From positions 1 through 6,164 of the forward strand of contig JAHFOW010000173.1 of assembly GCA_023261465.1 (NCBI GenBank): a stretch of DNA of 6,164 nucleotides. Reading direction: 5' to 3'. Each line of letters starts with the position of its first letter. Within the stretch, counting starts at the first letter, position 1. This DNA is from Planctomycetota bacterium. Its GTDB lineage: Bacteria > Planctomycetota > Brocadiia > Brocadiales > Brocadiaceae. Made by a program: the position numbers and the translations under genes. Below, in pieces: positions 1-6,086 of this stretch. A model generated the notes under the pieces. It searched no databases. It was not told where the DNA came from and worked only from the letters and a program-made list of their open reading frames with translations.

Positions 1-402
<402 letters not shown>

Positions 403-473
403 TATTTTTTCCGCCAAACAAATTGAATCAGTTGTTACCGTTAAGATATTCATGAATATATATGTAGAGAAAT
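403..473 (+). other. 23S-5S internal transcribed spacer
   Basis: This is a roughly 70-nt AT-rich spacer between the 23S and 5S genes. It holds no tRNA. It carries a 14-bp perfect palindrome, ATATTCATGAATAT, at 446-459. A possible role in processing is inference only. Confidence 0.75.
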
Positions 474-587
474 TTTCCGGTGGGCATAGTAAGAATGAAA
501 CACCCGTTCCCATTCCGAACACGGTAGTTAAGCTTCTTACGCTGATGGTACTGGTGAAAACTGGGAGAGTAAGTAACTGCCGGGAAT
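474..587 (+). rRNA. rrf: 5S ribosomal RNA
   Basis: A complete 5S rRNA of about 114 nt. The termini form an 8-bp helix I: TTTCCGGT (474-481) pairs with GCCGGGAA (579-586), including G-U wobbles. Between them lie the conserved loop segments ACACCCGTTCCCATTCCGAACACGG (described by its ends: ACACCCG near 500 and GAACACGG near 517), AGTTAAG, GATGGTACT and GGGAGAGTAAGTAACTGC, in the order expected of bacterial 5S. It is the last gene of the rRNA operon and sits just before the terminator. Exact ends may differ by a base or two. Confidence 0.95.
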
Positions 588-593
588 AAATTT

Positions 594-628
594 AAAACCC
601 GTCTCGATAATATCGAGATGGGTTTTTT
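594..628 (+). terminator. Rho-independent terminator of the rRNA operon
   Basis: A 15-bp stem (594-608 with 612-626, one G-U pair at 601/619) closes a 3-nt AAT loop. The 3' arm runs into a T tract at 623-628, with further T-rich sequence to 641. It lies a few bases after the 5S gene and is a textbook intrinsic terminator. Its 3' arm contains the ATG at 618 that opens the longest reading frame of the following gene, which makes that ATG an unlikely start. Confidence 0.95.
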
Positions 629-677
629 ATTTAGTTTTTTTGAAAGATATATTATCTTTATAGAAAATTTAGTAAAA

Positions 678-1109
678 GTGCTTTCAAAAGAAGAAAAATT
701 CAAAGAGTTTCTGGCTTCTAAGAATTTAAAATTCACAGAAGAAAGACAAGCAATATTGGATTGCATATTCGCAAGTCATAAGCATTTTGAGGCCGATGAA
801 TTGCTTGTTGAACTTCGTCTAAATGATAAGAAAATCTCAAAAGCTACGATTTATCGTACACTTGCCCTTCTAGTTAAAAGTGGTCTCCTTCGTGAAGTAA
901 TATTCGGTGAAAGACATACTCATTATGAGCATATATACGGACACGAACATCACGATCATATGATTTGTAATAAATGTGGAAAAATAATCGAATTCGTAGA
1001 GTATAAAATAGAAAAACTTCAGGACGATGTGTGTAAGCAATACAAATTTAAAGCGGAATCTCACAGAATGCAGATTCACGGCTTATGTGAAGATTGTTAT
1101 AAGACATAA
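678..1109 (+). CDS. fur: Fur-family ferric uptake / metal-dependent transcriptional regulator
   Basis: Predicted cytoplasmic metal-sensing repressor of 143 residues, a usual length for the family. The N-terminal winged helix spans about residues 18-75: TEERQAIL (20-27), HFEADELL (36-43) and the recognition region ISKATIYRTL (53-62). The dimerisation and metal domain holds the HHDHMIC motif (91-97), CxxC at 97/100, the GKIIEF strand with E105, H129 and H134, and a second CxxC at 137/140. The two CxxC pairs form the family's structural zinc site. The acidic residue before the histidine motif is E84, as in Fur, whereas PerR typically has aspartate there. The frame extends up to an ATG at 618, but that ATG lies in the rRNA terminator stem, so the GTG at 678 is preferred; no clear Shine-Dalgarno precedes it. 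An AT-rich promoter probably lies at 630-675. Zur or another subfamily is not excluded. Confidence 0.9.
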   Translation: MLSKEEKFKEFLASKNLKFTEERQAILDCIFASHKHFEADELLVELRLNDKKISKATIYRTLALLVKSGLLREVIFGERHTHYEHIYGHEHHDHMICNKCGKIIEFVEYKIEKLQDDVCKQYKFKAESHRMQIHGLCEDCYKT

Positions 1110-1153
1110 GTTATAAAAACAAACTAATAGTATCAAAGATTGGAGTTGTATTT

Positions 1154-1384
1154 ATGGCTCAAGTATGTGAAATGTGCGGGAAGAAAACACAAGTTGGCAA
1201 CCAGATAGAGCGCAGAGGGTTAGCAAAGTGGAAGGGTGGTGTAGGTAGGAAGATAACAGGAAAAACAAAGAGGAAATTTAAAATAAATTTGCAGCGTGTT
1301 AGGGCCAAGGTAGCAGGAACCGTTAAAAGGATAAAGGTATGTACTCGTTGCATTAGTGCTAACAAGGTTGTAAAGACACAATAG
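1154..1384 (+). CDS. rpmB: 50S ribosomal protein L28, zinc-ribbon (four-cysteine) form
   Basis: A small, very basic protein of 76 residues in the large ribosomal subunit. It opens with CEMCGKK (5-11) and has the GN turn (15-16), a TKRKFKINLQ segment (38-47) matching the conserved KTKRxFxPNL region of L28, the strand RVRAKVAGTVKRIKV, and ends with CTRC (63-66). Cysteines 5, 8, 63 and 66 are the zinc ligands of the C+ type of L28. It is longer in the middle than E. coli L28, with a Gly/Lys-rich stretch (RRGLAKWKGGVGRK, 20-33). Start: ATG with GGAG at 1142-1145, eight bases upstream. It begins 44 bases after the Fur-family gene and ends 19 bases before gatC, so it is probably co-transcribed with them. 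Confidence 0.95.
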   Translation: MAQVCEMCGKKTQVGNQIERRGLAKWKGGVGRKITGKTKRKFKINLQRVRAKVAGTVKRIKVCTRCISANKVVKTQ

Positions 1385-1403
1385 TTCAGACTTTGAACAC
1401 AAG

Positions 1404-1685
1404 ATGGATAAAACAGTAATTGAATATATTGCCAATCTTTCAAGAATTGATCTGAGTGAGGAAGAGAAAGTTTTTTTTATTCATCAATTGAGCAATATTA
1501 TATCATATATAGAAAAGCTCAATAGATTAAATACTGAAGATATAGAGCCGATGTCTCATGCTATAATTTCGTCAAATGTATTTAGAGGTGATGAGCCTGT
1601 AGTGTCAATATTAAGAGAAGAAGCATTAAGCAATGCTCCTTCAAAAATAGGGTTTTTTGTTAAAGTGCCAAAGGTAATAGATTAA
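1404..1685 (+). CDS. gatC: Asp-tRNA(Asn)/Glu-tRNA(Gln) amidotransferase subunit C
   Basis: This 93-residue subunit wraps around and stabilises GatA and contacts GatB in the heterotrimeric GatCAB enzyme of the cytoplasm. Family marks are the N-terminal helix VIEYIANLSRIDLSEEE (5-21), the second helix QLSNIISYIEKLNRLNT (28-44), IEPMSHA (47-53), NVFRGDEP (58-65), REEALSNAP (71-79) and a C-terminal FVKVPKVID strand (85-93). Length is normal. The ATG at 1404 is the natural start, though it has only a weak purine-rich ribosome-binding site. The gene contains an eight-T run at 1471-1478 encoding part of the VFFI stretch, a possible slippage spot, but the frame is intact. It lies 19 bases from both rpmB and gatA. 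Confidence 0.95.
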   Translation: MDKTVIEYIANLSRIDLSEEEKVFFIHQLSNIISYIEKLNRLNTEDIEPMSHAIISSNVFRGDEPVVSILREEALSNAPSKIGFFVKVPKVID

Positions 1686-1704
1686 CATCAGTGAAATAAG
1701 AGAC

Positions 1705-3195
1705 GTGTCTTTGAGTCTTTTGCAATCCACAGCATACCAAATAAAAAATAAAATCATATCGAGAGAAATCAAATCGGTTGACCTTGTATCTAGCCTTTTT
1801 ACACGTATAAAACATGTTGAAAATAATATTCAGGCTTTTATAGTAACGGATGAAAAAAAAGCAATTCATGACGCGATAGAGATTGATAAAAGGATTGAGC
1901 GTGGAGAAGAAGTTGGATTGCTTGCCGGTATTCCCGTTGCGGTTAAAGACAATATTTGCACAAAAAGCTTACCTACTACCTGTGCTTCAAAAATTCTGCA
2001 AAATTTTATTCCCCCCTATGATGCATTTATCGTTCGGCGTTTGAAAGAAGAAGATGCCATAATTATTGGTAAGACAAATTTAGATGAATTTGCCATGGGC
2101 TCGTCTACGGAGAACTCGGGATTTAAAATAACACGTAATCCATGGAACCTTGAATGCGTACCTGGTGGATCAAGCGGTGGTTCTGCTTCTGCAGTTGCCG
2201 CTGATGTTGCATATATGGCGCTTGGCTCAGATACGGGTGGTTCTATTAGACAACCGGCAGCGCTTTGCGGTATTGTCGGCGTTAAACCAACATACGGGCG
2301 GGTTTCAAGGTACGGTCTTGTTGCTTTCGGTTCTTCTTTAGATCAAATTGGTCCGTTAACAAAAGACGTTCGCGATGCGGCGTTATTAATGCAGGTAATT
2401 GCAGGTTATGATTCATGTGATTCCACTTCCGTAAAAGTTCCTGTGCCCGATTATATGGAAGGAATTGAGTCCGATGTGAAAGGTTTAAGGATTGGTATTC
2501 CTAAAGAATATTTTGCAACTGGTTTAAAATCAGATGTGCATACGGTTATAAAGGATGCATTAAAAGTATACAAACGATTGGGTGTGGAAATCATAGATAT
2601 CTCTTTACCTCACACGGAATACGCTGTCGCCGTCTATTATATTGTGGCCAACGCAGAAGCAAGCTCGAATTTGGCCCGCTATGATGGTGTCCGATATGGT
2701 TATAGAAGCAATAATGCACAGGGCGTTATAGACATGTATTCAAAAACCAGGGCTGAAGGGTTTGGTAACGAGGTTAAGCGCCGTATTATGTTGGGAAATT
2801 ATGCGCTTAGTTCCGGATATTATGACGCATATTATCTGAAGGCATCTAGGGTAAGAACATTAATAAAAAATGATTTTGACGCAGCCTTTGAAAAGGTTGA
2901 TTGTATTATGAGTCCAACGTCACCGGTTCCTGCATTTAAAATCGGGGAACGTGCAAATAATCCTTTGGAAATGTATCTTTCCGACATTTATACCATTCCG
3001 GCAAATCTTGCTGGTATTCCTGGTATCTCAATTCCGTGTGGATTTTCGAAAGAACATTTACCTATTGGGTTGCAAATCCTTGCAAAACATTTTGAAGAAA
3101 AGAAATTACTACAGATAGCATACGCCTTTGAACGAGAGACTGATTTCCATTTAAAAAAACCACCCTTAAATGTTTCTTCCTTGCAGGGGGCATAA
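1705..3195 (+). CDS. gatA: Asp-tRNA(Asn)/Glu-tRNA(Gln) amidotransferase subunit A (glutamine amidase)
   Basis: This is the catalytic amidase-signature subunit. It hydrolyses glutamine and releases ammonia, which is channelled to GatB for transamidation of mischarged tRNA. From the GTG start it has 496 residues, close to the usual ~485. The Ser-cisSer-Lys triad is visible: K81 in PVAVKDNI, S156 in PGGSSGGSAS, and the nucleophile S180 in GSDTGGSIRQPA; spacings match those of S. aureus GatA (K79, S154, S178). Further family blocks are GKTNLDEFAMGSSTENS (122-138), GVKPTYGRVSRYGLVAF (192-208), SLDQIGPL (211-218), MSPTSPVPA (402-410) and the C-terminal NLAGIPGISIPCG (434-446). Two starts are possible: GTG at 1705 or TTG at 1711. 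AAGAG at 1698-1702 is better spaced for the TTG, which would remove two residues. An A8 run at 1853-1860 leaves the frame intact. Confidence 0.97.
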   Translation: MSLSLLQSTAYQIKNKIISREIKSVDLVSSLFTRIKHVENNIQAFIVTDEKKAIHDAIEIDKRIERGEEVGLLAGIPVAVKDNICTKSLPTTCASKILQNFIPPYDAFIVRRLKEEDAIIIGKTNLDEFAMGSSTENSGFKITRNPWNLECVPGGSSGGSASAVAADVAYMALGSDTGGSIRQPAALCGIVGVKPTYGRVSRYGLVAFGSSLDQIGPLTKDVRDAALLMQVIAGYDSCDSTSVKVPVPDYMEGIESDVKGLRIGIPKEYFATGLKSDVHTVIKDALKVYKRLGVEIIDISLPHTEYAVAVYYIVANAEASSNLARYDGVRYGYRSNNAQGVIDMYSKTRAEGFGNEVKRRIMLGNYALSSGYYDAYYLKASRVRTLIKNDFDAAFEKVDCIMSPTSPVPAFKIGERANNPLEMYLSDIYTIPANLAGIPGISIPCGFSKEHLPIGLQILAKHFEEKKLLQIAYAFERETDFHLKKPPLNVSSLQGA

Positions 3196-3210
3196 CAAAA
3201 GATATCTATC

Positions 3211-4647
3211 ATGGAATATGAAGTAGTCGTTGGTTTAGAAACTCACGCCGAATTATCTACCATAACAAAGCTCTTTTGTGGGTGCAGCACAAAATTTGGC
3301 GCTGAACCGAATAGCCAGGTTTGCCCTGTCTGTCTTGGTATGCCAGGCGTTCTGCCGGTAATGAATAAAAAGGCATTTGAGTCTGCCATGAAGGTAGCGC
3401 TTGCTTTAAATTGCACAATCAATAAATTTACCAATTTTGACAGAAAGAGTTATTATTATCCAGACCTGCCCAAAAATTACCAGATATCGCAAAACTATTA
3501 TAATCTGGGCGTAGATGGATATATGAATATAGATGTAAATGGCACGATAAAAAAGGTGAGGATTCATAATGTCCATCTGGAAGAAGAGGCTGGAAAGCTT
3601 ATTCATCCTGAAGAAGTAGGGGCGAATTACAGTTTGGTTGATTTTAATAGGGCAGGCGTGCCTTTACTTGAAATTGTGTCGCAACCTGATATGAGAAGTA
3701 CCGATGAGGTGGAAAGCTACATGCAAACGCTGAGAAAAATACTTTTATACACAGAGGTTTCCGATTGCAAGATGCAGGAGGGTTCTCTCAGATTTGAGGC
3801 AAGTATTTCACTGAGGGAAAAAGGTACTGAGAAATTAGGGAATAGAGTTGAAATAAAAAACTTGAACTCCATGAAGTCTGTTATAAAGGGTATGGAGTAT
3901 GAAGCAAAAAGGCAAGCTGAATTGCTTGATAGAGGTGAAACAATTGCTAGAGAAACAAGATTATGGGATGAGGTGAACGAACGAAGTGAACGTATGCGTT
4001 CAAAGGAAGAGGCCCAGGATTATCGTTATTTTCCAGAACCAGACCTGTTGCCAGTTCTCATAGATGAAAAATGGATGAGCGAAATAAAGAGCACGATACC
4101 AGAGCTACCCTTTGACAGAAGACAGAGATTTATGGAAGTATTTAAGCTTTCTGATTATGATGCAAGTTGCCTTACCGAGGAAAAGGTACTTGCTGATTTT
4201 TTTGAATATTGTCTATCAATATCTGATCGACCAAAGGCATTTTGCAACTGGATTATCAATGATTTATTAAGAGAGGCAAAGGATAGAAAATTAGACATCT
4301 ATAATTTACCCATTAAACCCAAACAATTGGCTGCATTAGTTGAAACAATCGAAAGAGGCATTATAAGCTCCACCATTGCCAAAGAAGTTTTTTCTGAGAT
4401 GATTTTGACGGGCAAAGATCCTCAGAAAATTATAGAAGAGAAAAAATTGGTGCAGATCAACGATGAGGGTTTTATCGAATCGGTCATCGATAAAATGATC
4501 GCAAGTAATCCAAATGTAGTAGAAGATTATAAAAAGGGGAAGAAAAATGCCCTTGCGTTTTTAATAGGGCAGGTGATGAAAGAAACTAAAGGCAAGGCAA
4601 ATCCCAAACTGGTGAATGAGTTGTTGGTAAAAAAGGTTGGTGGTTAA
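3211..4647 (+). CDS. gatB: Asp-tRNA(Asn)/Glu-tRNA(Gln) amidotransferase subunit B
   Basis: The tRNA-binding and kinase subunit of GatCAB. It activates the Glu or Asp on mischarged tRNA with ATP, then amidates it using ammonia from GatA. It has 478 residues, typical for the family. The N-terminal cradle domain opens with YEVVVGLETHAEL (E10, H12 near the metal site). A four-cysteine zinc site follows at C23, C25, C38 and C41 (FCGC and QVCPVC), then LGMPGVLPVMN. Further signatures are RKSYYYPDLPKNYQISQ (75-91), HLEEEAGKLIH, VDFNRAGVPLLEIVS, ILLYTEVSDCKMQEGSLRFEAS, VEIKNLNSMKS and DYRYFPEPDLLP. The C-terminal helical YqeY-like tail ends with KGKANPKLVNELL. The ATG at 3211 lies 15 bases after gatA and has no strong Shine-Dalgarno, so translation may be coupled to gatA. 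It is the last intact gene of the cluster. Confidence 0.97.
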   Translation: MEYEVVVGLETHAELSTITKLFCGCSTKFGAEPNSQVCPVCLGMPGVLPVMNKKAFESAMKVALALNCTINKFTNFDRKSYYYPDLPKNYQISQNYYNLGVDGYMNIDVNGTIKKVRIHNVHLEEEAGKLIHPEEVGANYSLVDFNRAGVPLLEIVSQPDMRSTDEVESYMQTLRKILLYTEVSDCKMQEGSLRFEASISLREKGTEKLGNRVEIKNLNSMKSVIKGMEYEAKRQAELLDRGETIARETRLWDEVNERSERMRSKEEAQDYRYFPEPDLLPVLIDEKWMSEIKSTIPELPFDRRQRFMEVFKLSDYDASCLTEEKVLADFFEYCLSISDRPKAFCNWIINDLLREAKDRKLDIYNLPIKPKQLAALVETIERGIISSTIAKEVFSEMILTGKDPQKIIEEKKLVQINDEGFIESVIDKMIASNPNVVEDYKKGKKNALAFLIGQVMKETKGKANPKLVNELLVKKVGG

Positions 4648-4959
4648 TTTTGTCTTTATGATAAAAAGAAGATTACCGGTAAAAATATTCAGGGAGCGCC
4701 TGACTTGGTAGTTGAAATACTCTTGCCGTTCACGGCTTTAAAGGATTTGAAGGAAAAGAAACACCTTTGTGAAAGATGCGGAGTAAAAGAATACCTTGTT
4801 ATTGACCCTCTTGAAGAGTATGTTAAAAGATTTTGGTTAGACGCAGAGGGTGCTTATGCCAAAGGTGATATATTCGGTCCCCGTGAGGTTTTGTCATGCA
4901 AATCGCTCGAAGGGATTGAAATAAATCTTTGGGAAATATTTGAACTTGAAAAACCATAG
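4648..4959 (+). pseudogene. Uma2-family (DUF820) endonuclease-like protein, N-terminally truncated remnant
   Basis: The reading frame resumes directly after the gatB stop, in the same frame. It reads through CLYDKKKITGKNIQ, then GAPDLVVEIL, a TALKDLKEKKHLCERCGVK stretch, EYLVIDPLEEYVKRFWL, a GDIFGPREVL segment and SLEGIEINLWEIFE. This is the C-terminal half of the Uma2 family, a PD-(D/E)XK-like fold: the PDLVVEI block carries the acidic active-site residues and the K-rich helix and EYLVIDP strand follow. The N-terminal ~90 residues of a normal Uma2 protein (about 180-200 aa) are absent, and the usual SPST after VEI reads LPFT. A start at TTG 4705 would give 84 residues, but no ATG or good ribosome-binding site is present. 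I read it as a decayed relic; a small expressed protein is less likely. Confidence 0.75.
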
Positions 4960-5246
4960 CACGGCAGATCGCAACCACATTCCCCTTAAAACAGGGAACG
5001 AAAGGAGTTGCAAGATTTACACAAATTTATCCTCATGAAAAGGGAAAAAGAAGTATTTGGTGGACAATCCTATAATCCCATTCATTTCAAACACATCACA
5101 TTTCGAAGAAACCTCGTTTTTCAGTATATCATTAACACCCCAAAAATGCATTTTAGCCACGGATAAACACGATTTATTAAGAAAAATCCATATTGTTTCA
5201 ATTGTAACTTGCTGTAAAATAGTATATTATAACTTATTTTAAAAAA
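4960..5246. other. Intergenic region with no gene, containing a nested inverted repeat
   Basis: Neither strand shows a credible gene. The only notable structure is near the 5' end: GCAAC (4971-4975) pairs with GTTGC (5007-5011), enclosing TTCCC (4980-4984) with GGGAA (4994-4998). It lies 11 bases after the Uma2 relic and could be a weak hairpin or the remains of a short interspersed repeat. The stretch 5057-5242 is open in one frame from a TTG, but its translation resembles no family I recognise and has no ribosome-binding site. Confidence 0.6.
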
Positions 5247-5262
5247 TGTGATATAGATCACA
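5247..5262 (+). promoter_or_regulatory. CRP/FNR-family operator, perfect TGTGA-N6-TCACA palindrome
   Basis: The sequence TGTGATATAGATCACA matches both half-sites of the E. coli CRP consensus exactly, and it is flanked by an A-rich stretch on the left. Its centre is at 5254.5. A TATAAA at 5284-5289 would place the start of transcription near 5296, making the site about 41.5 bases upstream, the class II activator position. A TATAAT at 5290-5295 would give about -47.5. It lies 110 bases before the ATG of the ComEA-like gene. Which CRP/FNR-family protein binds it cannot be told from the window. Confidence 0.75.
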
Positions 5263-5283
5263 GACAAGCTTTTCAAAAAATAG

Positions 5284-5295
5284 TATAAATATAAT
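5284..5295 (+). promoter_or_regulatory. Probable -10 region of the ComEA-like gene promoter
   Basis: Two overlapping -10 candidates are present, TATAAA (5284-5289) and TATAAT (5290-5295). Neither has a good -35 hexamer at 17 bases, which fits an activator-dependent promoter served by the CRP-type site just upstream. A further TATAAT at 5344-5349 also lacks a -35 at proper spacing and would give almost no leader. Confidence 0.5.
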
Positions 5296-5302
5296 CCGCA
5301 CG

Positions 5303-5324
5303 TTTCCTTTTGTATTGAAGGAAA
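5303..5324 (+). other. Inverted repeat in the presumed 5' leader of the ComEA-like gene
   Basis: TTTCCTT (5303-5309) and AAGGAAA (5318-5324) form a perfect 7-bp stem with an 8-nt loop. If transcription begins near 5296-5302, this hairpin lies at the extreme 5' end of the mRNA, where it could slow decay. It has no T tract, so it is not a terminator. The role is inference. Confidence 0.45.
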
Positions 5325-5357
5325 AAATTCGTGACATTATTTTTATAATATTTTTGT

Positions 5358-5364
5358 AAGGAGG
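5358..5364 (+). promoter_or_regulatory. Strong ribosome-binding site of the ComEA-like gene
   Basis: AAGGAGG is fully complementary to the core anti-Shine-Dalgarno sequence and lies seven bases before the ATG at 5372. It fixes that start and contrasts with the weak sites of fur, gatC and gatB. Confidence 0.85.
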
Positions 5365-5371
5365 GCAGTAT

Positions 5372-5716
5372 ATGCGTATAGGGCGTAAATTATTGGGTAT
5401 TGTTGTTTTAATAGTTGCAGTTGCCTTTGTGCTTGAAGCAAAGACATGCTTTTCAGCACAGGAGGTCGCAGGCAAGGTGAATATTAACACCGCGACCGTT
5501 GAACAGTTATCCTTGTTGCCCGGCATAGGCACAAAGATAGCCGAAGAAATTGTTAATTTCCGGAAGGCAAATGGCAATTTCAATTCACCTGAAGACTTAA
5601 AGAAGGTAAAAGGCGTTGGCGATAAAAAGTTCGAAAAGATTAAGGATTTCGTTGTACTGGATGGCGAAACAACCATAAGTGTTACGAAGGAAAAAGGCAA
5701 AAAGGAAAAAGACTAA
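5372..5716 (+). CDS. Exported ComEA-type helix-hairpin-helix DNA-binding protein
   Basis: A small 114-residue protein, predicted to be exported and to bind DNA without sequence specificity. A basic start (MRIGRK) leads into a hydrophobic segment (about residues 7-21), giving a signal peptide or N-terminal anchor. The cleavage site is unclear: CFSA at 26-29 or VAG at 32-34. The ComEA core follows, with VNINTATVEQL (36-46), hairpin one around LPGIGTKIAEEIVNFR (49-64) and hairpin two around VKGVGDKKFEKIKDF (79-93). A Lys-rich tail (TKEKGKKEKD) ends it. The start is firm: ATG with AAGGAGG at 5358-5364, seven bases upstream, the strongest Shine-Dalgarno in the window. It stands alone, with a CRP/FNR-type site upstream and an inverted repeat after its stop. 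In competent bacteria ComEA captures incoming DNA; no other competence gene is visible here, so a role in DNA uptake is only possible. Confidence 0.88.
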   Translation: MRIGRKLLGIVVLIVAVAFVLEAKTCFSAQEVAGKVNINTATVEQLSLLPGIGTKIAEEIVNFRKANGNFNSPEDLKKVKGVGDKKFEKIKDFVVLDGETTISVTKEKGKKEKD

Positions 5717-5728
5717 ATAAATGCCAAA

Positions 5729-5762
5729 ATCCAGCAATCAGGGTAAAACCTGATTGCTGGAT
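5729..5762. terminator. Perfect 14-bp inverted repeat, possible terminator of the ComEA-like gene
   Basis: ATCCAGCAATCAGG (5729-5742) and CCTGATTGCTGGAT (5749-5762) pair perfectly around a 6-nt GTAAAA loop, 12 bases after the stop codon. On the + strand no T tract follows. On the - strand the stem is followed by TTTT and then a T-rich stretch. It may end transcription weakly in either direction, protect the 3' end of the mRNA, or be a copy of a palindromic repeat. Confidence 0.6.
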
Positions 5763-6086
5763 GGAGGTAAAAACATAGTTTGAAAAAATGTCTAACCCAA
5801 ATTCTGCAATCAGCCACAAAGAAATATTGAATTAGAAGTCATGAACTCAGGAAAGAATCTTGGCGGGTTCTGGTTTTTAACCTGAACCCATGATTTTGAA
5901 TATTTCATTGCGTTTTGAGTTTGAGAACGGTATTAGTTATCTACTTTGTAAAATATAGGGTTCAATTTACAAAATTGGGTCTTCTCCTTATCGAGTGGGT
6001 AAAAATGAGGGTAAAAAGTCTTAGAACCCATGATTTGAGAGGATTTTTAGCTTGTTCCAGCATCTAAAAATGTGATATAAAACTGT
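5763..6086. other. Non-coding region with short direct and inverted repeats
   Basis: No gene is supported on either strand. Structures seen: a hairpin GGGTTC-T-GGTT-TTT-AACC-T-GAACCC (5865-5889), two direct copies of GAACCCATGATTT (5884-5896 and 6024-6036), CAATTT-ACA-AAATTG (5963-5977), and GCAATCAG at 5806-5813 echoing the stem at 5734-5741. This could be the untranslated flank of a mobile element starting further right, but no terminal repeat or target duplication can be identified. Confidence 0.5.

Noticed and set aside
446..459. 14-bp perfect palindrome ATATTCATGAATAT in the 23S-5S spacer as a regulator site
   Set aside because: It is inside a transcribed rRNA spacer and AT-rich, where such palindromes arise easily. 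A processing role is possible but unsupported.
428..766. 112-codon open frame on the - strand across 5S, terminator and the Fur start
   Set aside because: It crosses the 5S gene and the terminator hairpin and matches no protein family.
1471..1478. T8 run in gatC (and A8 run at 1853-1860 in gatA) as programmed frameshift sites
   Set aside because: Both genes are full length in one frame with all family motifs on each side, so no frameshift is needed.
4660..4704. Terminator between gatB and the Uma2 relic
   Set aside because: No GC-rich hairpin with a T tract was found; transcription may continue into the relic.
5057..5242. Open frame of 61 codons starting at TTG, upstream of the ComEA-like gene
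   Set aside because: There is no ribosome-binding site, no recognisable motif, and the composition is that of AT-rich spacer. Its end nearly abuts the CRP-type operator.
5239..5700. 153-codon open frame on the - strand opposite the ComEA-like gene
   Set aside because: It is antisense to a clear signal-peptide plus helix-hairpin-helix gene with a strong ribosome-binding site, and its translation has no family resemblance.
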